From: Lachnospiraceae bacterium
GTDB taxonomy: Bacteria; Bacillota; Clostridia; Lachnospirales; Lachnospiraceae
Length of the DNA stretch: 51,748 nt
Reading direction: 5' to 3'
NCBI GenBank assembly: GCA_024692955.1
Contig: JAILLW010000065.1
Location: 1 to 51,748 of the forward strand
Under the pieces are notes generated by a model. It saw only the letters and a program-made list of their open reading frames with translations, made no database searches and was not told where the DNA came from. Position 1 is the stretch's first letter. Every line of letters starts with the position of its first letter. Shown here piece after piece: positions 16,916-25,441 of the stretch. Both the position numbers and the translations under genes were made by a program.

Positions 16916-17692
16916 ATGGACGCTTACGGTGATTTCGCATATATCTATGACCGCTTTATGGAAGAGGTCCCCTATGAAAAATGGGCGGATCTTCTTGCAT
17001 CCCTGATCGATTCCTACGGAGACGGAAGGCCGCATGATGAGATCAGTGTAACGGATCTCGGCTGCGGAACGGGGCGCCTTACGAGCCTTCTTAACAAAAA
17101 AGGCTTTCTGATGACGGGAGTGGATCTTTCGACGGACATGCTTTCCGTGGCAATGGAGCGAAACCGGACGGAAGGGGAGGAGATCCTCTATATCAATCAG
17201 GACATGCTGGAGCTGGAGCTCCTTGAGAGGGCGGATGTGATCCTGTCAAGCTTTGACAGCATCAATTACATCGTGACGAATGAGGAGATGATCACGGTCT
17301 TTTCACGGATCCGGGAAAACCTGAAGCCGAACGGGCTTCTGCTCTTTGATTTTAACACGGTGGCAAAATACGGCAACGAGATCGGGGACCGGACCATAGC
17401 CGAGGACCGCGGCGACTGCGCCTTTATCTGGGAGAATTTCTACGATCCGGAGACTCATATCAACGAATACGACATCACCTTCTTCGCGGAGGAGCCTTCC
17501 GTAAAGACCGGGAGCGGGGAGCCGCTTTTCAGACGCTTTACGGAGACACATATCCAGCGGGGCTATACACTTTCCGAGATGAAGGAATTTCTGGAACGGG
17601 CGGGACTCAGGTTTGTGACCGCCCTCGATTCGGACACGCGCAAAGCGCCGGATGAAAAAAGCGGAAGGATCCACCTTGTGGCAAGAGCCTGA
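16916..17692 (+). CDS. Class I SAM-dependent methyltransferase
   Basis: 258 residues. The SAM-binding motif I is VTDLGCGTGRLTSLL (about residue 44), followed by the acidic loop TGVDLSTDM and motif post I/II region INQDMLELEL. The segment DVILSSFDSINYIVT matches the YdjH/YjhP-like subgroup found in many Firmicutes. The N-terminus AYGDFAYIYDRFMEEVPYEKW is the family's usual opening. The substrate is not predictable from sequence. The gene lies in the packed 14272-19917 run. Confidence 0.88.
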   Translation: MDAYGDFAYIYDRFMEEVPYEKWADLLASLIDSYGDGRPHDEISVTDLGCGTGRLTSLLNKKGFLMTGVDLSTDMLSVAMERNRTEGEEILYINQDMLELELLERADVILSSFDSINYIVTNEEMITVFSRIRENLKPNGLLLFDFNTVAKYGNEIGDRTIAEDRGDCAFIWENFYDPETHINEYDITFFAEEPSVKTGSGEPLFRRFTETHIQRGYTLSEMKEFLERAGLRFVTALDSDTRKAPDEKSGRIHLVARA

Positions 17693-17747
17693 TGATGCGT
17701 TAAAAACAGAGGAAGATGCCGGAGAACGAACGGCAAAGGACGGATAT

Positions 17748-18143
17748 ATGGGCGATCGGTGGGAAAAAATGAAAACGGACGGGAGCATCCCGGATTCCTG
17801 TACGGAATGCGGAGGCAATATGAAGTATTCAGGAAGGGGCACCTATACCTGCGAAAAATGCAGGAATGTGGCCTATGACGACTTCGGGCTTGTGAGTGCT
17901 TACCTTGACGAGAAAGGGCCTGCTTCCGCGCCGGTAATAAGCCGGGCCGTGGGACTTCCCATCGCGAGGGTGCGGGAGCTCCTCGATCAGGGACGTCTCG
18001 AGGCGATCCCCGGTTCGGAGGGGATGATCGATGCCGGACCCGTGGACACAGGCGAAAAGAAGCCGAAATTTCAGGGTATTTCCATGGAAAAGGCAAACAG
18101 GGAAGACGGAAGAATCCGGTTTCAGGGCCGGAGCAGGAAATGA
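17748..18143 (+). CDS. Small zinc-ribbon protein with helix-turn-helix-like segment
   Basis: 131 residues from ATG 17748, which has AAAGGACGG seven bases upstream. The frame is open back to 17652, overlapping the methyltransferase, but that ATG has no ribosome binding site. A zinc ribbon is formed by Cys19, Cys22, Cys34 and Cys37 (CTECGG ... CEKC). Next comes a helical stretch (VSAYLDEKGPASAPVISRAV followed by GLPIARVRELL) that resembles the helix-turn-helix of YvyF/TIGR03826-type proteins. The C-terminus is basic and probably disordered. It ends one base before the hslO start. A role in transcription or stress response is an inference from the fold and neighbour. Confidence 0.75.
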   Translation: MGDRWEKMKTDGSIPDSCTECGGNMKYSGRGTYTCEKCRNVAYDDFGLVSAYLDEKGPASAPVISRAVGLPIARVRELLDQGRLEAIPGSEGMIDAGPVDTGEKKPKFQGISMEKANREDGRIRFQGRSRK

Positions 18144-18144
18144 A

Positions 18145-19041
18145 ATGATGAAAGATCATCTGGTCCGGGCCGTGGCGGCGGACGCGTCCGTCCGGGCCTT
18201 TGCGGTAACCGCCCGGGAACTTACGGAATTCGCGAGGGCATCTCACAATACTTCGCCGGTCATAACGGCGGCACTGGGGCGGCTGATGAGCGGTGCCCTG
18301 ATGATGGGCGCCATGCTGAAGGGGGAGGCGGATACCGTGACCCTTCAGATAAGCGGCGACGGTCCCGTCAAAGGACTGACTGCCCGCGCGGACGGTGCTG
18401 GACATGTGAACGGCTATGCGCTTGAGCCGGGCGTGATCCTGCCGGCGAATGCCAGGGGAAAGCTTGATGTTTCCGGAGCCATCGGAAAAGGAGTGCTCCG
18501 CGTGATCCGGGATCTTCATCTGAAGGATCCCTATGTGGGGACCGTGGATCTGATCTCCGGAGAGATCGCAGAGGATCTTACCTGGTATTTCGCATCCTCC
18601 GAACAGATCCCTTCCTCGGTGGGACTGGGCGTCCTCATGAACCGGGACAATACGGTCCGGGCTGCGGGCGGATTCATTCTCCAGATGATGCCCTTTGTAA
18701 AGGATGAGGTGGTGGATGCCATCGAGGAAAAGCTTACAGCCTTTCCTTCGGTGACGTCGGTGCTCGATCAGGGCGCTTCCCCGGAGGATATGCTCCGGAT
18801 GCTCCTCGGGGATCTCGGACTTGAGATCACGGCGAAGAATGAGGTCTCTTTTCTTTGCGGCTGTGACCGCAAAAGGGTTGAGAAGTCCCTTATCAGCCTG
18901 GGCAAAAAGGAACTGGCTTCGCTTGCAAAAGACGCTGCCGCCATCGGTGAGGACGGGAAGGAAGCGGGGATCGAACTTCGCTGCCAGGTCTGCAACAAAG
19001 CCTATCATTTCAATGAGAAGGAGCTTCGGGCTCTGCTGTGA
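18145..19041 (+). CDS. hslO: Hsp33 redox-regulated chaperone
   Basis: 298 residues. The N-terminal substrate-binding domain includes DHLVRAVAADASVRAF and GDGPVKGLTARAD. The C-terminal redox switch keeps all four zinc-binding cysteines: Cys238 and Cys240 (CGC) and Cys280 and Cys283 (CQVC). Oxidation of these releases zinc and activates the holdase under oxidative and heat stress in the cytoplasm. I chose ATG 18145, with AGGAAATGAA upstream and directly after the zinc-ribbon stop codon; the adjacent ATG 18148 is also possible. The AraC gene follows after 6 bases. Confidence 0.95.
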   Translation: MMKDHLVRAVAADASVRAFAVTARELTEFARASHNTSPVITAALGRLMSGALMMGAMLKGEADTVTLQISGDGPVKGLTARADGAGHVNGYALEPGVILPANARGKLDVSGAIGKGVLRVIRDLHLKDPYVGTVDLISGEIAEDLTWYFASSEQIPSSVGLGVLMNRDNTVRAAGGFILQMMPFVKDEVVDAIEEKLTAFPSVTSVLDQGASPEDMLRMLLGDLGLEITAKNEVSFLCGCDRKRVEKSLISLGKKELASLAKDAAAIGEDGKEAGIELRCQVCNKAYHFNEKELRALL

Positions 19042-19047
19042 GGTCTT

Positions 19048-19917
19048 ATGGATTACAGTCAGTACGAACATCTTCGGTTTCATAACAACAGAGCATTCAA
19101 TCTTGCTACCGGCTTTAAGGAGCGTCATTATCAGATGCACTGGCACTCCTACGGGGAGATCCTGCTCGTGGGCCCGGGTGACACGAATATCTATAAGGTG
19201 AACCAGACGGTGTATCATCTTGTGGAGGGGGATTTTGTCCTGATCTGGCCCATGGAGATGCATGAGATCATCGATGCCGACCGGGAGCATTCCCTTGTGA
19301 TCCAGTTCAGCAACACCTTTACGAATTCCGTCTTTGATCTGCAGAGGATCATGCACTTTTATCACAATCTGCATGTGCTCTGTATCCATACCCATCCGGA
19401 GCTTATCCGGGAGCTTCATAAGATCGCCTATGAGATGAAGGAGATCTTCACCTCAAGACAGTTTGACCGTGAGATCAAATGCTGCATGCTCCTTATGCAG
19501 TTCATGATGAAGCTCGATGAACACCGGGATGAATTCCGGGAGGAACTGGATGTGGAGAACAGGGATTCCTATTCCGATGATACCTTCCGGAAGCTTGTGG
19601 CGGTGACGGATTATATCAAGAGCAATCTGGCGGTTGAGGATCTTTCCCAGTCGGCGATGGCCGAAAAGGCGGGGATCAGCAAGGATTATTTCTCGAGGAT
19701 CTTCAAGAATGTGACCGGAATGAATTACAGCAAATGGCTGAATCTCATCCGTCTGGAAAAGGCGATCTCCCTTTTCCCCGAAAAGAATCTGTCCCTGACC
19801 GAGATCGCGATGCTTTCGGGTTTTCAGAGCATTCCGAGCTTTAACCGCGTATTCCGTGATGAAAAGGGAATGTCTCCCGGAGAGTACCGGAAACTGAGCG
19901 CCTCGGATGACAGGTGA
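19048..19917 (+). CDS. AraC-family transcriptional regulator with N-terminal cupin
   Basis: 289 residues. The N-terminal cupin sensor domain (about 15-110) has HYQMHWHSYGEILLV and the conserved EGDFVLIWPMEMHEI. The C-terminal double helix-turn-helix (about 190-285) has SAMAEKAGISKDYFSRIFKN and the second motif SLTEIAMLSGFQSIPSFNRV, ending FRDEKGMSPGEYRK. Such regulators activate sugar or surface-related genes on binding a small ligand. The target is not evident. It is the last gene of the run that includes hslO; it faces the minus-strand BMP gene with a 49-base gap. Confidence 0.9.
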   Translation: MDYSQYEHLRFHNNRAFNLATGFKERHYQMHWHSYGEILLVGPGDTNIYKVNQTVYHLVEGDFVLIWPMEMHEIIDADREHSLVIQFSNTFTNSVFDLQRIMHFYHNLHVLCIHTHPELIRELHKIAYEMKEIFTSRQFDREIKCCMLLMQFMMKLDEHRDEFREELDVENRDSYSDDTFRKLVAVTDYIKSNLAVEDLSQSAMAEKAGISKDYFSRIFKNVTGMNYSKWLNLIRLEKAISLFPEKNLSLTEIAMLSGFQSIPSFNRVFRDEKGMSPGEYRKLSASDDR

Positions 19918-19966
19918 TCCGGAATCCGGAGCGTGCCCGTAAGGATCCTTCGCCCTCCCGTGACGT

Positions 19967-21166
19967 TTACGGGAGAGGAACGATGGTGATCACGCCGTCA
20001 AGGATATAGTGAAACAGAGGATAGGAAGTATTTTCGTTTTCGATATACCCTCCCCGCAGATCTATGGTATCGGAGGAATCGTCGGGATTTGTTCCGGTAT
20101 AGTTTCCCTTGAATACAAAATCATTATAGCCGCGTTTAAACAGGTCGATGGCCTTGTTCATGGCCTGCTGCGTTCCGGCGGCCGCGACCTGAAGGTTCAG
20201 ATCTTCCATTTCCACCCATCCGTTCTCAAAGCCGGCGGATACATCCGTTCCGTGAATGCGGCCGGTCAGATTTTTCTCGATATCGCGATTCACCACAACG
20301 GCATCCACCGCCGCAAGCGCATAGGGCTCCCAGCAGATCCTCGCGGTAACGAGGGAGGCGGCGGGAGCGACTTCCGACATGCTCTGATTGTAGCCCACAA
20401 AGCAGACCGGATGATCCTCACACACCTCCTCACAGGCGATGGCAGGGCCGATGGTATCGGTATGCTGGGACAGGATCACGCAGCCGTCTTCCAGAAGCTT
20501 CGTCGCGGCACTTTTTTCCTGCGGATAACTGCTCCAGGTATGGGTATAGGTGACCTCCATCGTGGCCGACGGCACTATGGAACGGACGCCCAGAAGAAAG
20601 GCGGTATAGCCGGAAATGACTTCGGAAGTCGGAAAGGCGGCAACGAAACCGACGAGTGCCTGATCCTCCGTAATGAGCCTCTCCGCGATCATTTGTTTCA
20701 GCTTCATGCCCGCGGCGATCCCGCTCACGTATCTTCCCTGATAGGCTTCCCCCTTGAAGGTGTGATAGTTTGAAGGAACCTTCTGCCCGGCCATGTCCGT
20801 ATAGGAGGTCTGGCAGAACTGGATCGAGGGGTATTCCGGTGCCAGCTCCCTTACAAGGGGGCTGTAGCCGTTAAAGAAGATGATGTCGCAGCCCTCATCC
20901 GCAAGTTCCCGCAAGGGTTCTTCGATATCCTCATCCAGCACGTTGCTGCGCGAAAGGATCGTGATCTTATCTCCGTATTTTCGTTCCAGCGCGTCTTTCG
21001 CAAGGGAAAAATTATAGGTATAGGGCGTGCTCTCATCATTGTCATAGATGAATCCCACCGTGATGTTCTCTTTCCTTCCGGTAAGCTTCAGGATACGGAA
21101 GGTACAAAGGAGCGCGGCCAGTATGGCAAGACAGGTAAGCGCGGTCGTGATATATATTCGCTTCAT
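19967..21166 (-). CDS. BMP/PnrA-type periplasmic-binding-like protein, membrane anchored
   Basis: 399 residues. An N-terminal membrane helix (about 6-25) lacks a proper lipobox, so it is anchored rather than lipidated. The rest is a type I periplasmic-binding fold of the BMP/Med family: NITVGFIYDNDES, CDIIFFNGYSPL, ALVGFVAAFPTSEVISGYTAF, VILSQHTDTIG and VGYNQSMSEVAP. BMP proteins usually bind nucleosides outside the cell. There is no ABC ATPase or permease alongside. Instead the start overlaps the stop of the giant HD-GYP sensor by 4 bases, which suggests the protein presents its ligand to that sensor (inference). Confidence 0.85.
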   Translation of the reverse strand: MKRIYITTALTCLAILAALLCTFRILKLTGRKENITVGFIYDNDESTPYTYNFSLAKDALERKYGDKITILSRSNVLDEDIEEPLRELADEGCDIIFFNGYSPLVRELAPEYPSIQFCQTSYTDMAGQKVPSNYHTFKGEAYQGRYVSGIAAGMKLKQMIAERLITEDQALVGFVAAFPTSEVISGYTAFLLGVRSIVPSATMEVTYTHTWSSYPQEKSAATKLLEDGCVILSQHTDTIGPAIACEEVCEDHPVCFVGYNQSMSEVAPAASLVTARICWEPYALAAVDAVVVNRDIEKNLTGRIHGTDVSAGFENGWVEMEDLNLQVAAAGTQQAMNKAIDLFKRGYNDFVFKGNYTGTNPDDSSDTIDLRGGYIENENTSYPLFHYILDGVITIVPLP

Positions 21167-24100
21167 TCTTCTTTTCCTTTCTCTTCCTGCATCTGGGCAG
21201 CCTGAATCTTCCGGTCTTCCTCCACACGGCGGGCAAGCTCCGACTGGGCTTCCTGATCGGCTTCCGCCTGCCGGATCTCTTCACGTTTCTGAGCATAGAG
21301 TTCTTCCAGATTGATCACATCCTTGTCGATCAGGCGGAAAAACGCGTCAAGCACGTCAGGATCGAACTGGGTGCCACGCCCGCGCTTCATTTCATTCATG
21401 ACATAATCGGTGTCCATATGATTGCGGTAGACACGGTTGGAGGTCATGGCGTCAAAAGCGTCGGCAACGCCGATGATCCGGCCGATCAGGGGGATCTCCT
21501 CGCCCTTCAGGCCGTCAGGGTAGCCGCGCCCGTCATAGCGTTCATGATGGTAACGCGTGCCTTCCTCCACATGATCCACCAGCGTGAAATCCTTAAGGAT
21601 CTCGGCACCCCGCGTAACATGGGACTTCATCTGCGCATATTCCTCGTCCGTAAGGCGCCCCACCTTGTTAAGCACATGGTCGGGCACGCCGATCTTTCCG
21701 ATATCGTGGAGCTGGGCGGCCTTCCTCAGGCTGTTCAGTTCCTTCTTCCGGTTCCACCATTTATAGCAGTTCATCTCCTCGGCGATCAGTACCGAATATT
21801 CCGCCACTCTGGTGGAGTGCTGATGGGTACGGACATCCTTGGCATCGACTGCGTTCGCGATGGCCCTTACGGTCTCGTTCGCCATATTCAGCTTGATCTG
21901 CTGCTGATTCAGCTGGCGCTGCACGATGAGCCAGGTGAACCAGACAAGAATCGTGGAAAGGAGCAGCAGCATATAGAAGTGGAAATAAGGCTGCTCGTAC
22001 AGCTCGCCGGTAACGTTCAGCGGAAACTTGCGCTCCTCCAGGACGCGGTCGCCCGCGCTGTCGAAGATGGCCAGATGGAAGGTATAACGGCCCGCCGGAA
22101 GATTGACGTAGATGATGTTATTCAGATTGTTCTGGGGAATGATGGTCCACTGGGTATCGTAGCCCTCAAGGAAATACCCGACATTCGGCTCCTGTATGGT
22201 ATAGTTCAGGATCTCGGGACCGAGCTCCACACGGGTGACGCCCTGTCCGACCGCGACCGGCTCACCGCGGGAGACCGGCTGCGGCACACCGTCCAGCTTT
22301 ACGGAGGCGAGCTGCATGCGGTAGGAGCGGACATCGCTGTTATACTTATCCACGTCGATGATATATACACCCGTGTCGCAGGGAAGGAACAGCTCCCCGC
22401 GGCCGTTGTAATAATTCCAGGAATTCGCGGTAAGGGAGGTCCCGAGGCCGCGCCTTGCGTCCAGAAGCTCCCAGGCGATCTCGCCGCCGGTCACCAGATC
22501 ATCGCGCTCCACCACGTAGATTCCCGCGCTCGACATAACGAAGAGCGTATCCTCGTCCTTTACCCAGATATCGTAATTGTTGAAGTAAGGGAACTGCTCC
22601 AGAACACGGATGCTGCCGTCCGGTTCGAGATAGCACAGACTGTTGCTTGTGACGAGGAACACACCCTCGGATTTCGGATCCTTGACCGTGCGGAGAATGA
22701 CATCACTGCTTAAGCCGTCGTCACGGGTCATCATTTTTTCCACCTGCCCGTCCTTCAGCACCGCCAGACCGTCGCCGTCCGTACCCACGAGGATCGTGCC
22801 GTCGCTCCGCTCGGTAATGGTCAGGATCATGGAATTGATGAGGCCGTCCTCATTACGGATGGTCTGGGTGATCTTATGATCGCGGATATAACTGATCCCG
22901 GTATCGCCTGCCGCAAGGATCGTCCCGTCCGAAAGCCCCGTCACGATCCGTGCCCGGTTTCCGAAGCTTCCGGATTCCGCGTTGTAAGTCCAGCTGTTTC
23001 CGTCCGGAGAATATTCCATCAGCCCGCTCCCGTAGGTGCAGACCCAGAGGTGGTCCGATCCGTCCACATACATACAGCGGATCCGCTTCCCGGAAAGATC
23101 TGCGGTAAGATTGTTTGAGATCTGGTTGCGGCAGTTTATATCCACAACATCAAGCCCCTGGTCCGTGCCGATATAATAATGTCCCTGCCAGAATACGATT
23201 GCATTGACCACGCGGCGCTCCATACCGATGGCGCCGTAAACATCCTTGAAAGGAGATTTGGCAAGCCTAAGGAGCCCGAGTCTCGAGGAAGTGAACCAGA
23301 GATTGCCCTGATAGTCATAGAGCATATTGTCAATGGAATTGTTGAATTCGTTTGTATTAAGGAGATGATAGCCGCTGCCGTCAATATAGGAAACTCCGCT
23401 GTCCGTGGAGATGAAGAGCGTCCCGTCATCCAGATAGTTCAGGTTGTTGATGCTGTTGACACCTTCGCAGGACAGAGTGCCCGTTTCCTTAAGACCGCCG
23501 CCGGAGACATCGAAACTGTAAATATGATTGAGAGTGGTTCCCACCATCAGGGTCCCGTTGGGCGCGAAAGCGCAGCACTTGAAGATCTCCTGCTCGTCGG
23601 GCATGGAAAGAACGTCCAGGATATTTCCGCCTTTCATAAGGAAAAGCCGTCCGTCGGAGCCGATGGCCGCCACATTCCCGGAAAGGTCGGCGGTGATGCT
23701 GTCCGCGTAGTATACCTCCTCGAGGGTATTTACGGCCTTCATGCCGTTGTTCATCACAAGGATCTGCATACTGTCGGTGGTGCCCACATAATAGTATCCG
23801 TCCGTCGCGCGGACGATGCACCGGACGGAATCGGAAGGAAGACCTTCGGACTGGTCAAGGACGTTTACGACCTTTTCCCGGATCACGATGGAAAGACCGT
23901 TGTCGTTGGTCCCGATCCAGAGACGTCCCTCTTCGTCCACATAGAGGCAGTTCACGTTCTTGACGGATTCATAATCATTCACCCAGCGGAATTCCCGTCC
24001 GTTGTAGCGGTAGAGCCCCGCATAGGTTCCGATCCAGAGAACGCCGTCGTTCGTCTGGGCAATGTCATTGGCCTCTCCGCAGGGAAGGCCGTTGTTGCTC

Positions 24101-24807
24101 GCATAGATGCTCTGAACATAATCGTTGTAATCGGTCGATTCCTCGGATGATCCGGTTTCGGCACGGGGGGCCGGGGAAAGGATCGAGGAAAGGCTTAAGG
24201 AAAGCGCCAGGATCACGGCCGTTGCCGCCGTATTGCCCTGAAGCTTTTTGCTTTCCTTATCCATGTTCCGGTTCCAGCGCCGGAAGAGGATGGTCAGATA
24301 GACCGCGGCCACCGTGATCACCTTGTCCGCGAATTCCAGGGCAAACTGTCCGATGACGGTGCAAAGGAAGGAAGGCCACCCTCCCGACATAAGATAATCC
24401 ACGATTCCGTTGCCCCATTTGTTTCCGGTATAGCCGTGGTCGAAGATGAAATCCAGCGGAACGGAGACCGCAAGCGCCGTAAGCATCGCCCAGGAGGCGG
24501 TCTTCATAAATCCGTAGAAGCGGTCAAACCAGCGGCGCTGGGCCGCGATTCCGATGATGATACCGATCGCTATGCTTGTAAGGGAATAAGCGGCCGAGAG
24601 CCGATTGATCACGCAGTAGGCAAGATTCCCGGTGACCCCCACAAGGGCACCGCAGACAGGGCCTCCGATATAGGCACAAAGAGCCGTGCCGAAGGAATCG
24701 GCCCAAAGGGGAAGTTCAAGATGGACCGCCAGAAATTTTCCTCCCACATTCAGACACACACATAATGCGATAAACAGTACGATCTTAGGGGTTTTCCAGT
24801 TTTTCAT
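21163..24807 (-). CDS. ECF-S-like membrane domain, beta-propeller, Y_Y_Y and HD-GYP fusion
   Basis: 1214 residues from ATG 24807, which has GGCAGGAGGAA upstream on the minus strand. Residues 1 to about 180 form an ECF-transporter S-component-like bundle of about six helices (SFGTALCAYIGGPVCGALVG). A further membrane helix near 190-208 leads to a long extracytoplasmic two-component-regulator-type beta-propeller (about 225-800) with repeated GxLWIGT and DGTILVGT blades. A Y_Y_Y domain (about 850-930) and a membrane helix (about 942-963) follow. The HD-GYP domain (about 980-1160) is intact: H1034-D1035 in QLHDIGKIG and GRGYPDG around 1095. HD-GYP enzymes hydrolyse cyclic di-GMP or related dinucleotides. 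A Glu/Gln-rich coiled tail ends the protein. It is co-transcribed with the BMP gene. Confidence 0.88.
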   Translation of the reverse strand: MKNWKTPKIVLFIALCVCLNVGGKFLAVHLELPLWADSFGTALCAYIGGPVCGALVGVTGNLAYCVINRLSAAYSLTSIAIGIIIGIAAQRRWFDRFYGFMKTASWAMLTALAVSVPLDFIFDHGYTGNKWGNGIVDYLMSGGWPSFLCTVIGQFALEFADKVITVAAVYLTILFRRWNRNMDKESKKLQGNTAATAVILALSLSLSSILSPAPRAETGSSEESTDYNDYVQSIYASNNGLPCGEANDIAQTNDGVLWIGTYAGLYRYNGREFRWVNDYESVKNVNCLYVDEEGRLWIGTNDNGLSIVIREKVVNVLDQSEGLPSDSVRCIVRATDGYYYVGTTDSMQILVMNNGMKAVNTLEEVYYADSITADLSGNVAAIGSDGRLFLMKGGNILDVLSMPDEQEIFKCCAFAPNGTLMVGTTLNHIYSFDVSGGGLKETGTLSCEGVNSINNLNYLDDGTLFISTDSGVSYIDGSGYHLLNTNEFNNSIDNMLYDYQGNLWFTSSRLGLLRLAKSPFKDVYGAIGMERRVVNAIVFWQGHYYIGTDQGLDVVDINCRNQISNNLTADLSGKRIRCMYVDGSDHLWVCTYGSGLMEYSPDGNSWTYNAESGSFGNRARIVTGLSDGTILAAGDTGISYIRDHKITQTIRNEDGLINSMILTITERSDGTILVGTDGDGLAVLKDGQVEKMMTRDDGLSSDVILRTVKDPKSEGVFLVTSNSLCYLEPDGSIRVLEQFPYFNNYDIWVKDEDTLFVMSSAGIYVVERDDLVTGGEIAWELLDARRGLGTSLTANSWNYYNGRGELFLPCDTGVYIIDVDKYNSDVRSYRMQLASVKLDGVPQPVSRGEPVAVGQGVTRVELGPEILNYTIQEPNVGYFLEGYDTQWTIIPQNNLNNIIYVNLPAGRYTFHLAIFDSAGDRVLEERKFPLNVTGELYEQPYFHFYMLLLLSTILVWFTWLIVQRQLNQQQIKLNMANETVRAIANAVDAKDVRTHQHSTRVAEYSVLIAEEMNCYKWWNRKKELNSLRKAAQLHDIGKIGVPDHVLNKVGRLTDEEYAQMKSHVTRGAEILKDFTLVDHVEEGTRYHHERYDGRGYPDGLKGEEIPLIGRIIGVADAFDAMTSNRVYRNHMDTDYVMNEMKRGRGTQFDPDVLDAFFRLIDKDVINLEELYAQKREEIRQAEADQEAQSELARRVEEDRKIQAAQMQEEKGKEE

Positions 24808-24838
24808 CCGCCGATTCCTCCTGCCTTTTACACTGTGT

Positions 24839-24867
24839 ATTATATCACGGGCACGGTGCCTTTCAAA
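24839..24867 (-). promoter_or_regulatory. Sigma-A promoter of the HD-GYP/BMP operon
   Basis: On the minus strand TTTGAA (24867-24862), 17-base spacer, TATAAT (24844-24839), with TG one base before the -10. It gives a leader of about 25 bases carrying the AGGAGG site. Confidence 0.75.
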
Positions 24868-24891
24868 CAGAAAAACGGAAAATGGCATGCG

Positions 24892-24921
24892 TTGAAAAAA
24901 CTGTCTTTTTCGTGATAGAAT
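24892..24921 (+). promoter_or_regulatory. Sigma-A promoter of the 24929 lipoprotein gene
   Basis: TTGAAA (24892-24897), 18-base spacer, TAGAAT (24916-24921) with TG one base upstream. The predicted start of transcription is about 24928, next to the ATG at 24929. Confidence 0.7.
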
Positions 24922-24928
24922 GGATGGT

Positions 24929-25408
24929 ATGAAGAAGCGATTTATGACCACAACGGGACTTCTTATGACGTTGCTCCTTTGCGCCTGCGCGGCGAAGAAG
25001 GAAACGGCAGACTCCGCGGATCCGGCCGTGCCTTCGATCGTGGAAGAAGAGCCGGAAAAAGAAATATCCGTTCCCGAGGGGACCTGGGGGACGGCCTCCA
25101 TGGGCTATGAAGCGGACGGAACGGTATATCCGGAATACCACGCGCGGTTCACGGATACAAAGATCCTTTACGGACATGAAACAAAAGCCGGATTCGAAGA
25201 GGATCATTCCGACAGCATAAGCCGCCTGGAAAGGACGGAGGAAGGAGGCTTCCGGATATGGGCACAGACTCCGGAGGGACACCGGTATACCTACCGGACA
25301 TCCGGAGAGGATCCGGATGTGCTGGAGTATTACGATACCTGGGATGAGGAGGAATTCCCGGAGATGTACCGGGGCGGCGCCTCTTTATGGCGCGTCATAT
25401 CCGATTGA
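24929..25408 (+). CDS. Small lipoprotein of unknown function
   Basis: 159 residues. The signal MKKRFMTTTGLLMTLLLCAC is a lipoprotein signal with the acceptor Cys at about residue 18-20. It is followed by an acidic linker and a compact beta-rich domain ending EMYRGGASLWRVISD. No known domain is recognised. An upstream in-frame ATG at 24920 overlaps the -10 box, so 24929 is the likely start. There is no Shine-Dalgarno sequence, so leaderless translation is predicted. It is divergent from the HD-GYP sensor operon; its stop codon overlaps the -35 box of the dapF promoter. Confidence 0.75.
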   Translation: MKKRFMTTTGLLMTLLLCACAAKKETADSADPAVPSIVEEEPEKEISVPEGTWGTASMGYEADGTVYPEYHARFTDTKILYGHETKAGFEEDHSDSISRLERTEEGGFRIWAQTPEGHRYTYRTSGEDPDVLEYYDTWDEEEFPEMYRGGASLWRVISD

Positions 25409-25433
25409 AGAAAACGCGCCGTTGTGCTATGAT
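25405..25433 (+). promoter_or_regulatory. Sigma-A promoter of dapF
   Basis: TTGAAG (25405-25410), 17-base spacer, TATGAT (25428-25433) with TG at 25425-25426. The -35 box overlaps the stop codon of the preceding gene. The predicted transcription start (about 25440) lies within two bases of the dapF ATG. Confidence 0.7.
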
Positions 25434-25441
25434 AAATTATT

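Noticed and set aside
17652-17747. Longer start for the zinc-ribbon protein
   Set aside because: It has no ribosome binding site and lies inside the methyltransferase gene; the added residues look like an out-of-frame readout.
19955-19975. Terminator between the AraC and BMP genes
   Set aside because: CTCCCGT/ACGGGAG can pair but overlaps the BMP stop codon and has no T run on either side.
24808-25101. Upstream extension of the HD-GYP protein frame
   Set aside because: The extension crosses the promoter region and runs antisense through the lipoprotein gene; ATG 24807 has a strong ribosome binding site and a normal membrane start.
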